From: Ruegeria sp. SCSIO 43209
GTDB lineage: Bacteria > Pseudomonadota > Alphaproteobacteria > Rhodobacterales > Rhodobacteraceae
Assembly (NCBI RefSeq): GCF_019904295.1
Contig: NZ_CP065359.1
Coordinates: 893,001 to 957,000 of the forward strand
Direction: 5' to 3'
Length of the DNA stretch: 64,000 bases
Positions 7,135 through 14,858 of this stretch are shown in pieces; the first letter of the stretch is position 1, and the number at the start of each line of letters is the position of its first letter. Made by a program: the position numbers and the translations under genes. The notes beneath the pieces were generated by a model. The model did not search any database, had not been told where the DNA came from, and saw only the letters and a program-made list of their open reading frames with translations.

Positions 7135-8154
7135 ATGCCGGATAAGAAACCTGTAGACATCCGTAGAAATGCGAGACTGTCTGTTGCACCCATGATGGAT
7201 TGGACCGACAAGAATTGCCGGTTTCTGCATCGTTTGCTGAGTTCTGAGACCTTGCTTTATACTGAAATGGTCACAGCGCCTGCTTTGGTGCGCGGCGGCG
7301 CGCTGCATCTGCTGGACTTTAATCCTCAGGAACACCCGGTTGCGTTGCAGCTAGGGGGTTCGGACCCGCAGGAATTGGCGCAGGCGGCCAAGCTGGGGGC
7401 TGAAGCCGGATATGACGAGATCAACTTGAACTGTGGGTGTCCGTCTGACCGTGTGCAATCAGGGACATTCGGTGCGGTATTGATGCGCGCACCCGAAAAA
7501 GTCGCGGAGTGCGTTGCGGCGATGCGCGAGGCGGTGAAGGTCGAAGTCACGGTGAAATGCCGTATCGGTGTTGACGAACAGGAACCTTCAGAAGTGCTAC
7601 CTGCATTCCTCGACCAGATTCGCAAGGCCGGTTGTCGGCGGGTGACGATCCATGCGCGCAAAGCTTGGTTGCAGGGGTTAAGTCCCAAGGAAAACAGAGA
7701 TATTCCGCCACTGGATTATGATCTGGTGCATCGGATGAAGGCTGATTTTTCGGACATGCATATCTCGATCAATGGTGGCATTACGTCGCTTGCTAAGGCG
7801 CAACAGCATCTGGAGGCTGGGCTTGATGGTGTCATGATCGGTCGTGCCGCCTATCACCAACCGACAGATATTCTGGCGGCTGCGGACCCGTTGATCTTTG
7901 GAACGGGCAGCGTCGCGGATCCCATTGAAGTGGTGCAGAATATGCTGCCCTATGTCGAGGCGCATCTTGTCGACGGTGGTCGATTGCACCAGATCACGCG
8001 GCATATGCTGGGCCTGTTCGCGGGGCGTCCCGGTGCGCGGGGATGGCGGCGGATGCTCTCCGAAGGTGCTGTGCGCGAGAATGCCGGCCCAGAAGTGATC
8101 CTGCAGGCTCTGGACTCTATCGCAGCGCTATCGCAGGTGGAACAGGTAGGCTAA
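7135..8154 (+). CDS. dusA: tRNA-dihydrouridine synthase A
   Basis: FMN-dependent enzyme reducing uridine in the D-loop of tRNAs (U20/U20a for DusA). 339 residues. The N-terminal TIM barrel starts SVAPMMDWTD, has the catalytic-cysteine motif NCGCPS (Cys102 likely acid), RVTIHARKAWL, and the FMN-phosphate loop INGGI and MIGRAAY. The family length and the long insertion ending RKAWLQGLSPKENR favour DusA over DusB/DusC. It lies 92 bases after tRNA-His. dusA is a known integration site for some elements, but no integrase or duplicated end is seen here. Confidence 0.93.
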   Translation: MPDKKPVDIRRNARLSVAPMMDWTDKNCRFLHRLLSSETLLYTEMVTAPALVRGGALHLLDFNPQEHPVALQLGGSDPQELAQAAKLGAEAGYDEINLNCGCPSDRVQSGTFGAVLMRAPEKVAECVAAMREAVKVEVTVKCRIGVDEQEPSEVLPAFLDQIRKAGCRRVTIHARKAWLQGLSPKENRDIPPLDYDLVHRMKADFSDMHISINGGITSLAKAQQHLEAGLDGVMIGRAAYHQPTDILAAADPLIFGTGSVADPIEVVQNMLPYVEAHLVDGGRLHQITRHMLGLFAGRPGARGWRRMLSEGAVRENAGPEVILQALDSIAALSQVEQVG

Positions 8155-8182
8155 GACGGCTTCGAGCCGCTATGGGGGAATG

Positions 8183-9007
8183 ATGCCCGAGACGATGTTG
8201 CTGGCCCAGATGCTGGGCCTTTTGCTTGTGATCGGCGCTTTGGCCGGGGTGTTGGCTGGGCTTTTGGGCGTTGGCGGTGGAATCGTTCTGGTGCCCGCGT
8301 TTTTCTATGCGTTTCAGACACTTGGATATGGCGGGCCTCAGCTGATGCAGCTATGCCTCGCAACTTCGCTGGCCACGATCATTGTAACGTCGATCCGATC
8401 GGTTCTTAGCCATAACAAGAAAGGCGCGGTGGATTGGGGCATCCTGCGCGGCTGGGGGCCAGGCATAGCGGTGGGTGCGGTGATCGGTGTTCTGGTGGCT
8501 TCAGCTCTGAGGACAGAGTTTTTGCAGGCGCTGTTCGGCATGCTTGGCATGGTTATCGGCATCTATCTTGGATTGGGTAAATCCGAGTGGCGGTTGGGGG
8601 ATGCGATGCCCAAAGGATTGCGCCGCGCCGCGCTTTCCCCTTCGGTAGGGTTTCTGTCGGTACTGATGGGAATTGGCGGGGGCAGTTTCGGCGTTCCATT
8701 GATGAGCCTTTATAACACCCCGATCCACCGGGCGGTTGCGACCGCAGCGGGCTTTGGCGTGATCATCGCTGTCCCGTCGGTGCTGGGTTTTTTATTTCTC
8801 AACATCGCTCCGGAGCATCGCCCGCCGCTGACCATTGGCGCGGTCAATCTGGTGGCTTTCGGTATCGTCGTTGCGATGACTATGATCACCGCCCCGTGGG
8901 GCGTTAAGCTGGCGCATGCGATGGATCCGAAGCCGCTCAGGCGGGTCTTCGCGGTATTCCTTACCCTGGTTGCTCTGAATATGCTGAGAAAGGCGTTGGG
9001 GTGGTAG
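8183..9007 (+). CDS. TauE/SafE-family membrane permease
   Basis: 274 residues, about eight transmembrane helices, with the family's glycine-rich GLLGVGGGIVLVP motif in the first repeat and MGIGGGSFGVPL in the second. Members export or import small anionic sulfur compounds (sulfite, sulfoacetate) or other organic acids; the substrate is not readable. I prefer the second of two tandem ATGs because the GGGGG ribosome site is only one base from the first. It overlaps the following oxygenase gene by 7 bases, so the two are probably co-expressed. A second TauE/SafE gene lies at 42 kb. Confidence 0.85.
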   Translation: MPETMLLAQMLGLLLVIGALAGVLAGLLGVGGGIVLVPAFFYAFQTLGYGGPQLMQLCLATSLATIIVTSIRSVLSHNKKGAVDWGILRGWGPGIAVGAVIGVLVASALRTEFLQALFGMLGMVIGIYLGLGKSEWRLGDAMPKGLRRAALSPSVGFLSVLMGIGGGSFGVPLMSLYNTPIHRAVATAAGFGVIIAVPSVLGFLFLNIAPEHRPPLTIGAVNLVAFGIVVAMTMITAPWGVKLAHAMDPKPLRRVFAVFLTLVALNMLRKALGW

Positions 9008-9786
9008 CGTCGTTTTACGAGCTAGGTTGGGTAAAGTTTCCTTATGATGGAGCGTTGGCGGATTGGGTGGCGCACGCTCTTCGCACTGCGCGTGCGTCCG
9101 TCAGCGATCCGGCTCATGCAGCTTGGCACGATTGCGATGGCACGTGGTTCATTGGCGTTGATGCACTGGATAATGATGCGCAGGGCAGGGTCGCGGGTTC
9201 GCCTGCACTGGCGGGCGCGGCCATCGAACTGGCACACCAGCAGTTTGGATCGATTGATCTGCACAAAGGGCAGGTGTCGGTAATATATCCGGGCTACCCT
9301 CAACCCCGGCGTGGCGAAAGCGAGGCTGCGGCGCGGTATCGTGCGCGGCGAGATGCGGCGCATGTGGACGGGCTCAAGCCAGCTGGCCCTGATCGACGAC
9401 GGCGGGTGGATGAACCTCATGCCTGGATATTGGGTATCCCACTTACCGAGGCCAGTGTGGACGCAGCACCAATGGTGCTGTGGGAGGGAAGCCACAAAAT
9501 CCTCGGCGATGCTTTTCGGTCCGCGATGAAGAAGGTGCCGCGGCATGAATTGGGCGAGGCCGATATCACAGATGTCTATCAGGCTGCGCGCCGCGAAGTA
9601 TTCGAGACCTGTCCGCGCCTCGAGCTACCGGCGCGCCCGGGCGAAGCCTATCTGTTGCACCGCCACTGTCTGCATGGTGTTGCACCATGGGGTCCGAATG
9701 CCAGCGCTGGACCGGATGGACGGATGATCGCCTATTTCCGCCCTCAGTTGCCTGGTGGTGTGGCGCAATGGCTCGAATCCCCGTAA
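9001..9786 (+). CDS. PhyH-like Fe(II)/2-oxoglutarate dioxygenase
   Basis: 261 residues from a GTG start overlapping the TauE/SafE stop. A facial-triad pattern is visible: H121-x-D123 in AHVDG, distal H225 in LHGVAPW, and an arginine in GRMIAYFRP that could bind 2-oxoglutarate. This fits the phytanoyl-CoA dioxygenase family, though similarity is weak outside these motifs. The substrate is unknown. Coupling to a TauE/SafE permease suggests the pair handles one compound, but that is inference. In-frame ATG starts further in would remove conserved N-terminal sequence. Confidence 0.65.
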   Translation: MVASFYELGWVKFPYDGALADWVAHALRTARASVSDPAHAAWHDCDGTWFIGVDALDNDAQGRVAGSPALAGAAIELAHQQFGSIDLHKGQVSVIYPGYPQPRRGESEAAARYRARRDAAHVDGLKPAGPDRRRRVDEPHAWILGIPLTEASVDAAPMVLWEGSHKILGDAFRSAMKKVPRHELGEADITDVYQAARREVFETCPRLELPARPGEAYLLHRHCLHGVAPWGPNASAGPDGRMIAYFRPQLPGGVAQWLESP

Positions 9787-9822
9787 CCTCCTGCCATTGT
9801 TTGGCTTTGGAGAGTTGGTTCG

Positions 9823-10551
9823 ATGATTACGGTTCACACGAATGCAGATGGTGCCCTTATTGAGGTCGAGCTGTCGGGCGAGGTCACTAGCGCAGATTAC
9901 GCGAGCACGCTTGTTCCCGCTATTGAGGCCGCATTGGAAGAGCACGACGCCATACGTCTGCTGGCGATCGTTGGGTCCGAGTTCAAGGGATATGATCTGG
10001 GCGCCGCATGGTCTGATACCAAGTTGGGGCTCAGCCATTGGCGCGGATTCGACCGGATTGGCGTTGTGGCGGACCAGGGATGGGTGCAAACAAGCGTCCG
10101 CCTGGCTGCCCCGATCCTGCCTTGCCCGGTGCACGTTTTTGGAATGGATGAGGTGGAGGAAGCGCGTCGCTGGATGCGCGAATCTCTCGGGGCGATCCAC
10201 GTGACGGATCTGGGCGGACCTTGCGTGCAGATCAGCCTGATGGGCAAACTGGATTCACAGGAATACGGTCAGGCTCAAACCGATCTTGATGCGCTGTTGC
10301 GCGAACGTGACGGGTTTCGCCTGTTGATCGATCTGCGCGAGTTCGATGGTTGGCAGGGTCTGACTGCAATGGCAGCCCATTTCAGACTGGCGGCTGGTCA
10401 TATTGGGATGCTGGATCGTGCAGCGATTGTCGGTGACAAGACATGGCAAAAAATGGCGCAACGCATGGCCAGCCATGTTCTGGGAACGCGGACCCAGTAT
10501 TTCCCGGCTGAGGAATACGAGAATGCAAAAACCTGGCTTGCGACTGGCTAA
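9823..10551 (+). CDS. Tandem SpoIIAA-like (STAS) domain protein
   Basis: 242 residues made of two homologous domains, about 1-120 and 123-242. Each has the pattern of a short beta hairpin, an ADYASTLVPAIEAAL or EYGQAQTDLDALL helix, and a later D(R/Q)-type segment followed by P-V-H-V-F or Q-Y-F-P ending. This matches SpoIIAA-like (DUF3478) proteins, which usually carry one domain of about 120 residues, so a tandem copy is notable. Function is unknown; a lipid or hydrophobic-ligand role is proposed for the fold. GGAG precedes the ATG by 10 bases; an intrinsic terminator follows. Confidence 0.72.
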   Translation: MITVHTNADGALIEVELSGEVTSADYASTLVPAIEAALEEHDAIRLLAIVGSEFKGYDLGAAWSDTKLGLSHWRGFDRIGVVADQGWVQTSVRLAAPILPCPVHVFGMDEVEEARRWMRESLGAIHVTDLGGPCVQISLMGKLDSQEYGQAQTDLDALLRERDGFRLLIDLREFDGWQGLTAMAAHFRLAAGHIGMLDRAAIVGDKTWQKMAQRMASHVLGTRTQYFPAEEYENAKTWLATG

Positions 10552-10572
10552 ATGCTCTAAAAATGGTTCAGA

Positions 10573-10608
10573 AACAATGCCTTGTAAACATAGGCATTGT
10601 TCTTTTTT
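10573..10608 (+). terminator. Intrinsic terminator after the SpoIIAA-like gene
   Basis: AACAATGCC (10573-10581) pairs perfectly with GGCATTGTT (10593-10601), followed by a T-rich run to 10608. A strong rho-independent terminator. Confidence 0.85.
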
Positions 10609-10631
10609 GCGTTGACGTTACGGAATGCAAC

Positions 10632-10675
10632 TTTAAGTTAGCGCTATTATTGACTGGTTGGTCAAATAACTTAAA
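10632..10675. promoter_or_regulatory. Nested inverted repeats, operator-like
   Basis: Outer arms TTTAAGTTA (10632-10640) and TAACTTAAA (10667-10675) are perfect complements. Inside them lies TTGAC-TGGTTG-GTCAA (10650-10665). The inner element resembles TetR-type operators, and TTGACT could also serve as a -35. No regulator gene is adjacent. Confidence 0.5.
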
Positions 10676-10683
10676 AAGTCCTT

Positions 10684-10795
10684 ACCTGTCCCGGATTTAG
10701 AGGGAGAGGCAACAAGCTGTTTCGCGTCGCTGTGGGCCACCACTCACTCAAACACAGCTTCCGGACTCTTCCCCCTCGGTGTTCGGAACGGTCCC
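10684..10795 (+). other. Potential structured leader before a small ORF
   Basis: Complementary blocks in order suggest a branched hairpin: AAGCTGTTT (10714-10722) with AAACACAGCTT (10750-10760, two-base bulge), and GAGGGAGAG near 10700 with CTCTTCCCCCTC near 10766. It may be a leader structure of the gene at 10832 or an independent RNA. No known RNA family recognised. Confidence 0.3.
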
Positions 10796-10831
10796 GCAGT
10801 GGCGCGTCGTTTATTACATATTGGAAGAGCA

Positions 10832-11032
10832 ATGATTTTTCGCTCAGTACTAAAGCGCATTCTTTCGAAGGACACTCCCGAACAGGCTGAAAGCCACGAG
10901 TTGGAAGTTGAGTTGCGCCCGCGACCTGCAAAGACGACAACCCAGAACGAGCTGGTTGAACTGTTCGGTTCTGAGTTGCGGGATCACGAATCTCTGAGTG
11001 ATCTTAAGCCTACGCGGTCGCCAAAATACTAG
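10832..11032 (+). CDS. Hypothetical small protein
   Basis: 66 residues from the ATG at 10832, which has GGAAGA 3-8 bases upstream; a GTG at 10799 is possible but would start within the leader structure. A basic amphipathic N-terminus (MIFRSVLKRILSK) is followed by a charged linker and a short helix NELVELFGSELRD. No family recognised. It is the only candidate to be controlled by the upstream palindromes. It ends 9 bases from the convergent DUF1289 gene. Confidence 0.45.
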   Translation: MIFRSVLKRILSKDTPEQAESHELEVELRPRPAKTTTQNELVELFGSELRDHESLSDLKPTRSPKY

Positions 11033-11041
11033 GCTTGCGGA

Positions 11042-11275
11042 TCAGGACCCTTGCAGCCGGGCGGCACGGCCACCACGGCGCTTTGCCAGACGGGGTTTGC
11101 GTTCCGGCAGATCCTGCATGATTTCGGCCCGTTCGGTGCTGTCCATCTTTGACCAGCGCGTGATCTCGTCAATGGTGCGGTAGCAGCCGGTGCAGATACG
11201 TTCGGTCGGGTGAACGACGCAGATTTGGATGCAAGGGCTTTCGACCTCGTCCCGTTTCCAAACCATATTCGTCAT
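11042..11275 (-). CDS. DUF1289-family small Fe-S-like protein
   Basis: 77 residues carrying the DUF1289 cysteine signature: SPCIQIC, then ICTGCYRT, followed by IDEITRWSKM and a basic Arg/Gly-rich tail. The four cysteines suggest a metal or Fe-S site; function is unknown. I chose the ATG at 11275 over a TTG at 11296, because homologues begin near that methionine; the TTG would give a 4-base overlap with ruvX. Either way it is the last gene of the ccmI-ruvX-DUF1289 operon. Confidence 0.85.
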   Translation of the reverse strand: MTNMVWKRDEVESPCIQICVVHPTERICTGCYRTIDEITRWSKMDSTERAEIMQDLPERKPRLAKRRGGRAARLQGS

Positions 11276-11292
11276 GGGCGTTTTCCGATCCG

Positions 11293-11757
11293 TCAAAGAA
11301 AGCGCAGTCTGTCCAGCGCGCCTTGCAGAATATAACCTGCTGCGACGTGATCAATAACCTGTCCGCGACGTTTTCGTGTCGTATCCGCCTCAAGCAGTGC
11401 TTTTTCTGCCGCAACGGTGCTTAGTCGTTCGTCCCAGAAACCGATGGGCAGATCGGTCAAACGGGTCATGTTTCGTGCGAAGGCGCGGGTTGACTGGCAG
11501 CGCGGCCCTTCGCTGCCATCCATGTTGCGCGGCAGTCCGAGAATAATGCCGCCGATCTCACGCTCGGTCACAATCTCGATCAAACGCGCGGAATCCAGTG
11601 TGAATTTCTTGCGTCGTACCGTCTCAAGCGGGGTGGCCACGCCGCGCATCCGGTCCGAGACGGAAACGCCGATGGTCTTTTCTCCCAGATCCAGCCCCAT
11701 CAGGGCTGACATTGGGGGCAGGGATGCTGCGAAGTCTTCGAACGCGTCGTGGATCAT
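11293..11757 (-). CDS. ruvX: Putative pre-16S rRNA nuclease / Holliday junction resolvase homologue
   Basis: 154 residues, RNase H-like fold of the YqgF/RuvX family. MGLDLGEKTIGVSVSD holds the first catalytic Asp (Asp23); LGLPRNMDGSEGP and FWDERLST give the next blocks, and DHVAAGYIL the last acidic residue. The family is implicated in 16S rRNA 5' end maturation. Its ATG overlaps the ccmI stop (ATGA), so translation is coupled. Confidence 0.92.
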   Translation of the reverse strand: MIHDAFEDFAASLPPMSALMGLDLGEKTIGVSVSDRMRGVATPLETVRRKKFTLDSARLIEIVTEREIGGIILGLPRNMDGSEGPRCQSTRAFARNMTRLTDLPIGFWDERLSTVAAEKALLEADTTRKRRGQVIDHVAAGYILQGALDRLRFL

Positions 11758-12974
11758 TGAGCGATTCCGGCCTGCAGCGCGGCAGCGTCGATCATCTCCA
11801 ACGCTTCAGCGTTACCCGCAAATACTTCCTTGGCTTCGTTCCTGATTTTGATGGCGCGTTGGCCTTCGCCCAGCACGCCCAAGGCGGCAATCAGGCGTGC
11901 CCACTCCTCGGGTGTCCCGCCCTCGGTCGCAAGGCGGTCCGAAAGGCCATCGACCATGCCGCGGATCATTTCTTGTCGTTCTTCTGGCGACATCTCGGCA
12001 GCGGCATTTACATCGTCCTGGCTAGGGCCGGATGCAGCAGAAAAGTCGGGTGTGTTAAACACGCCTGCGCGGAATGCCAATTCATCGATCTGTGACCGGA
12101 TGGCATTCGCCCATGGGGCGCCAGCCGGGGCGTCGTTAAGGGTTTCGACCCAAACGCGATAGGCCATATCAGGCCGCCCGGTCTGTGCCAGCATCTGCCC
12201 CCAATAATACCGGGCAGGACCCAAGCGCTGATTGCGCTCAAGCGCCTGTCGCAAGGCGGCTTCCGCTTCTGGTGAGACGTAGCCGCCAGCGGCCAGAATC
12301 ATCATCTCGGCCTGATCCGAATAGGCCTGAGCCGAAGCGTCGTCACCCGACAGTTCGATCACACGGGTTTGTGCCTCATACCCTGCTTTGAAGTTCCCCG
12401 CGTTGGTTTCATGCTGTGCCAGCAGGGTATGGCCTTGCAGATCATCGGGGCGTTCGGCCACAGTTTCGCGCAGCCGGTTCAGCAAAGTTGCATAGCTTTC
12501 GTCCAGCGGAGGCGTCTGGAGCGGTGTGGCAATGCCCTCGGCCTCAGCCTGGCTGGGTCGATTTTCGCGCAGGTCTTCTGCCATTTCCAGACGAACTGAA
12601 AGGGGCATGTCAGGGAAACCGGCAGCACCCAACTGGCGATACATCGCCAACCCGCCACCAACCAGAACGGCGGCCATGGCGAGGAACGCTATTATGGTAA
12701 CCAAGCGTGATGGCCCGGTGCCTTTGTCTTCATTGCGCATCTGCGCGTCTGCAGCCAGGATACGGCGCGAGATTTCCGTGCGTACACGCTCGGCATCAGC
12801 TTTCGCGATCACGCCGCGCGCCAAGTCTTTGTCAACGCCTGCTAGCTGTTCACGATAGACTCGCAGATCATAAGCAGCTGTCGGGCCGGTGCCGCGACGA
12901 CCGCGCAGCATCGTGTAACCCAGGAAAATCGCGATCAGCAGCGCGATCAAGAAGATGAGAACCCAGAACGGCAT
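11754..12974 (-). CDS. ccmI: Cytochrome c maturation protein CcmI
   Basis: 406 residues from the ATG at 12974 (GGAGGG ribosome site 3-8 bases upstream); an upstream in-frame extension is rejected. N-terminal membrane helix at about 3-22, a basic Arg-Arg-Gly loop, a second helix near 85-105, then a long periplasmic TPR-like domain. CcmI chaperones apocytochrome c to the CcmFH haem ligase. It lies 30 kb from ccmABCDG, in an operon with ruvX and DUF1289, so the maturation genes are split. ccmE, ccmF and ccmH are not in the window. Confidence 0.88.
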   Translation of the reverse strand: MPFWVLIFLIALLIAIFLGYTMLRGRRGTGPTAAYDLRVYREQLAGVDKDLARGVIAKADAERVRTEISRRILAADAQMRNEDKGTGPSRLVTIIAFLAMAAVLVGGGLAMYRQLGAAGFPDMPLSVRLEMAEDLRENRPSQAEAEGIATPLQTPPLDESYATLLNRLRETVAERPDDLQGHTLLAQHETNAGNFKAGYEAQTRVIELSGDDASAQAYSDQAEMMILAAGGYVSPEAEAALRQALERNQRLGPARYYWGQMLAQTGRPDMAYRVWVETLNDAPAGAPWANAIRSQIDELAFRAGVFNTPDFSAASGPSQDDVNAAAEMSPEERQEMIRGMVDGLSDRLATEGGTPEEWARLIAALGVLGEGQRAIKIRNEAKEVFAGNAEALEMIDAAALQAGIAQ

Positions 12975-13056
12975 GGTCCCTCCAAAATGGTTGCCCTGAC
13001 TTAGACCTGTCGGCGCATGGAAAAAAGGGACAAATAGCCGCGAAGGGCGCTCATGT

Positions 13057-13076
13057 CGCAATAGTGCATTATTGCG
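13057..13076. promoter_or_regulatory. Palindromic operator candidate between ccmI and soxB
   Basis: CGCAATA (13057-13063) and TATTGCG (13070-13076) form a perfect 7-6-7 inverted repeat, 77 bases upstream of the soxB start in the 178-base divergent region. Arm length and spacing suit a dimeric regulator of the sarcosine oxidase operon. The regulator is not in the window. Confidence 0.5.
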
Positions 13077-13152
13077 GCGTTGCGCGGCAGGGTTAAAATG
13101 TATGGGCACGGCATACCTGCGCCCAATCATCGAAGACCGGACGGATTCGCAC

Positions 13153-14397
13153 ATGAAACACTACTCAGCCTTTGCTGTAGCGCGCGAAGCGCTGCGCTAT
13201 CACACCGGATGGGAGCGCGCATGGCGTTCGCCAGAGCCTAAGAAGCGCTATGACGTCATTATCGTCGGGGCCGGCGGTCACGGTTTGGCAACAGCCTACT
13301 ATCTTGGCAAGAACTACGGCATCCAGAACGTCGCCGTAATAGAAAAAGGCTGGTTGGGCGGTGGCAACACCGGTCGGAACACGACCATCATCCGATCGAA
13401 CTATCTGCAGGACCCGTCAGCGGCGATTTACGAAAAGGCTCGCGGTCTCTACGAAGATCTAAGCCAGGAACTGAACTATAACATCATGTTCAGTCCGCGT
13501 GGCGTAATCATGCTGGCGCAGACCCAGCACGAGATTCGCGGCTATCAGCGTACTGCGCATGCGAATGCGCTGCAGGGTGTTCAGACCGAATGGATTGGGC
13601 CCGAGCGTGTGAAAGAACTGGTGCCGATCATTAATCTGGAAGGTCCGCGCTATCCGGTTCTGGGCGGGCTTTGGCAGGAACGTGGTGGGACCGCGCGCCA
13701 TGATGCGGTGGCATGGGGCTATGCCCGTGCATGCTCGGCCATGGGTATGGACATCATCCAGAAATGCGAAGTCACCGGCGTCCGGTCCGAAAACGGTCGT
13801 GTTGTCGGGGTCGATACCACAAAAGGGGCCATCGATTGTGACAAGCTGGGGATCGTGGTTGCGGGGCATTCCGGCCAGTTGGCTGAGATGGCGGGTTTCC
13901 GACTGCCACTGGAAGCCGTCGCGCTGCAGGCGCTGGTATCCGAGCCGATCAAACCCTGCATGGATGTCGTTGTGATGGCGAACACCGTACACGGCTACAT
14001 GTCTCAGTCCGACAAGGGCGAGATGGTGATTGGTGGTGGCACGGACGGGTTCAACAACTATACCCAGCGCGGCAGCTTCCATCATATCGAGGAAACGGTA
14101 CGCGCATTGGTCGAAACTTTCCCGATGATCTCGCGCCTGAAAATGCTGCGCCAGTGGGGCGGTATTGTGGATATGACCGGCGACCGTTCACCCATCCTGT
14201 CGAAAACACCGCTTAGTGGCTGCTTTATCAATGCAGGCTGGGGCACCGGCGGCTTCAAGGCCATTCCGGGATCGGGCTGGGGCATGGCACAGCTGATGGC
14301 CACGGGGCATTCACCACTGACCGAAGCCTTCTCGCTGGATCGTTTCAAAGAAGGCCGCTTCATCGACGAAAGCGTCGCGGCCGGGGTGGCGCACTGA
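13153..14397 (+). CDS. soxB: Sarcosine oxidase, beta subunit
   Basis: Catalytic flavin subunit of heterotetrameric sarcosine oxidase, which demethylates sarcosine to glycine, H2O2 and methylene-THF. 414 residues, the usual length. FAD-binding VIIVGAGGHGLATAYYLG near 36, GGGNTGRNTTIIRSNYL for cofactor contact, and C-terminal GWGTGGFKAIPGSGW. The ATG at 13153 opens the MKHYSAFAVAREA segment typical of the family; the longer in-frame extension covers the palindromic region and is rejected. First gene of soxB-D-A-G. Confidence 0.96.
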   Translation: MKHYSAFAVAREALRYHTGWERAWRSPEPKKRYDVIIVGAGGHGLATAYYLGKNYGIQNVAVIEKGWLGGGNTGRNTTIIRSNYLQDPSAAIYEKARGLYEDLSQELNYNIMFSPRGVIMLAQTQHEIRGYQRTAHANALQGVQTEWIGPERVKELVPIINLEGPRYPVLGGLWQERGGTARHDAVAWGYARACSAMGMDIIQKCEVTGVRSENGRVVGVDTTKGAIDCDKLGIVVAGHSGQLAEMAGFRLPLEAVALQALVSEPIKPCMDVVVMANTVHGYMSQSDKGEMVIGGGTDGFNNYTQRGSFHHIEETVRALVETFPMISRLKMLRQWGGIVDMTGDRSPILSKTPLSGCFINAGWGTGGFKAIPGSGWGMAQLMATGHSPLTEAFSLDRFKEGRFIDESVAAGVAH

Positions 14398-14400
14398 TGA

Positions 14401-14467
14401 AGATTTTTCGTCGAAAAATCTCGCACGCCCGTCACGCAGAATCTGCAGGCAGATACGTCTCGCCTGC
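14401..14467 (+). other. Two hairpins in the soxB-soxD gap
   Basis: AGATTTTTC-GTC-GAAAAATCT (14401-14421) is a perfect 9-base stem with a 3-base loop, starting 3 bases after the soxB stop. GCAGGC-AGA-TACG-TCT-C-GCCTGC (14445-14467) is a second stem with one bulge. Neither has a T-run. They may protect the upstream mRNA end or modulate read-through and so set subunit ratios. Confidence 0.6.
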
Positions 14468-14485
14468 TGCCAAGAGGATGATCAC

Positions 14486-14815
14486 ATGCTGATCTTGAAA
14501 TGCCCCTATTGCGGCGTCGAAGCCGAAGAAACTGAACTGGCTGCAGGTGGCGAGGCGCATTTGAAGCGTTATGGCCCGGGCTCGTCAGATGATGAGTTCC
14601 ACGACTACCTGTTCATGCGCGAAAACCCCAAGGGCGTTCATTTCGAACGCTGGCGCCATGCCAATGGGTGCGGCAAGTGGTTCCACGCCGCGCGCTGTAC
14701 GAACACGCTTGAGGTCTTTGGCACCTATTCGGCGCAGACAACCGAGCCGCCCCAAGAGATCAAGGACGCCATCACCGCCAAGCGTCCCGGCTGGACGTGG
14801 AGAGAGTACAAATGA
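14486..14815 (+). CDS. soxD: Sarcosine oxidase, delta subunit
   Basis: 109 residues. Zinc-binding subunit of the heterotetramer: CPYCG at residues 6-10, with further cysteines in ANGCGKWF and ARCTNT. The ending PGWTWREYK is typical. It is separated from soxB by 88 bases containing two hairpins, and from soxA by 43 bases. Confidence 0.95.
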   Translation: MLILKCPYCGVEAEETELAAGGEAHLKRYGPGSSDDEFHDYLFMRENPKGVHFERWRHANGCGKWFHAARCTNTLEVFGTYSAQTTEPPQEIKDAITAKRPGWTWREYK

Positions 14816-14858
14816 TCTGTACAGCCATCCAAAATACCGCCTGCGAAAGGTCCGCATC

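Noticed and set aside
7043..8154. Integrative element at tRNA-His or dusA
   Set aside because: No integrase, and no repeated tRNA or dusA end was found.
10799..10831. Extended GTG start of the small ORF at 10832
   Set aside because: The ATG at 10832 has a better ribosome site.
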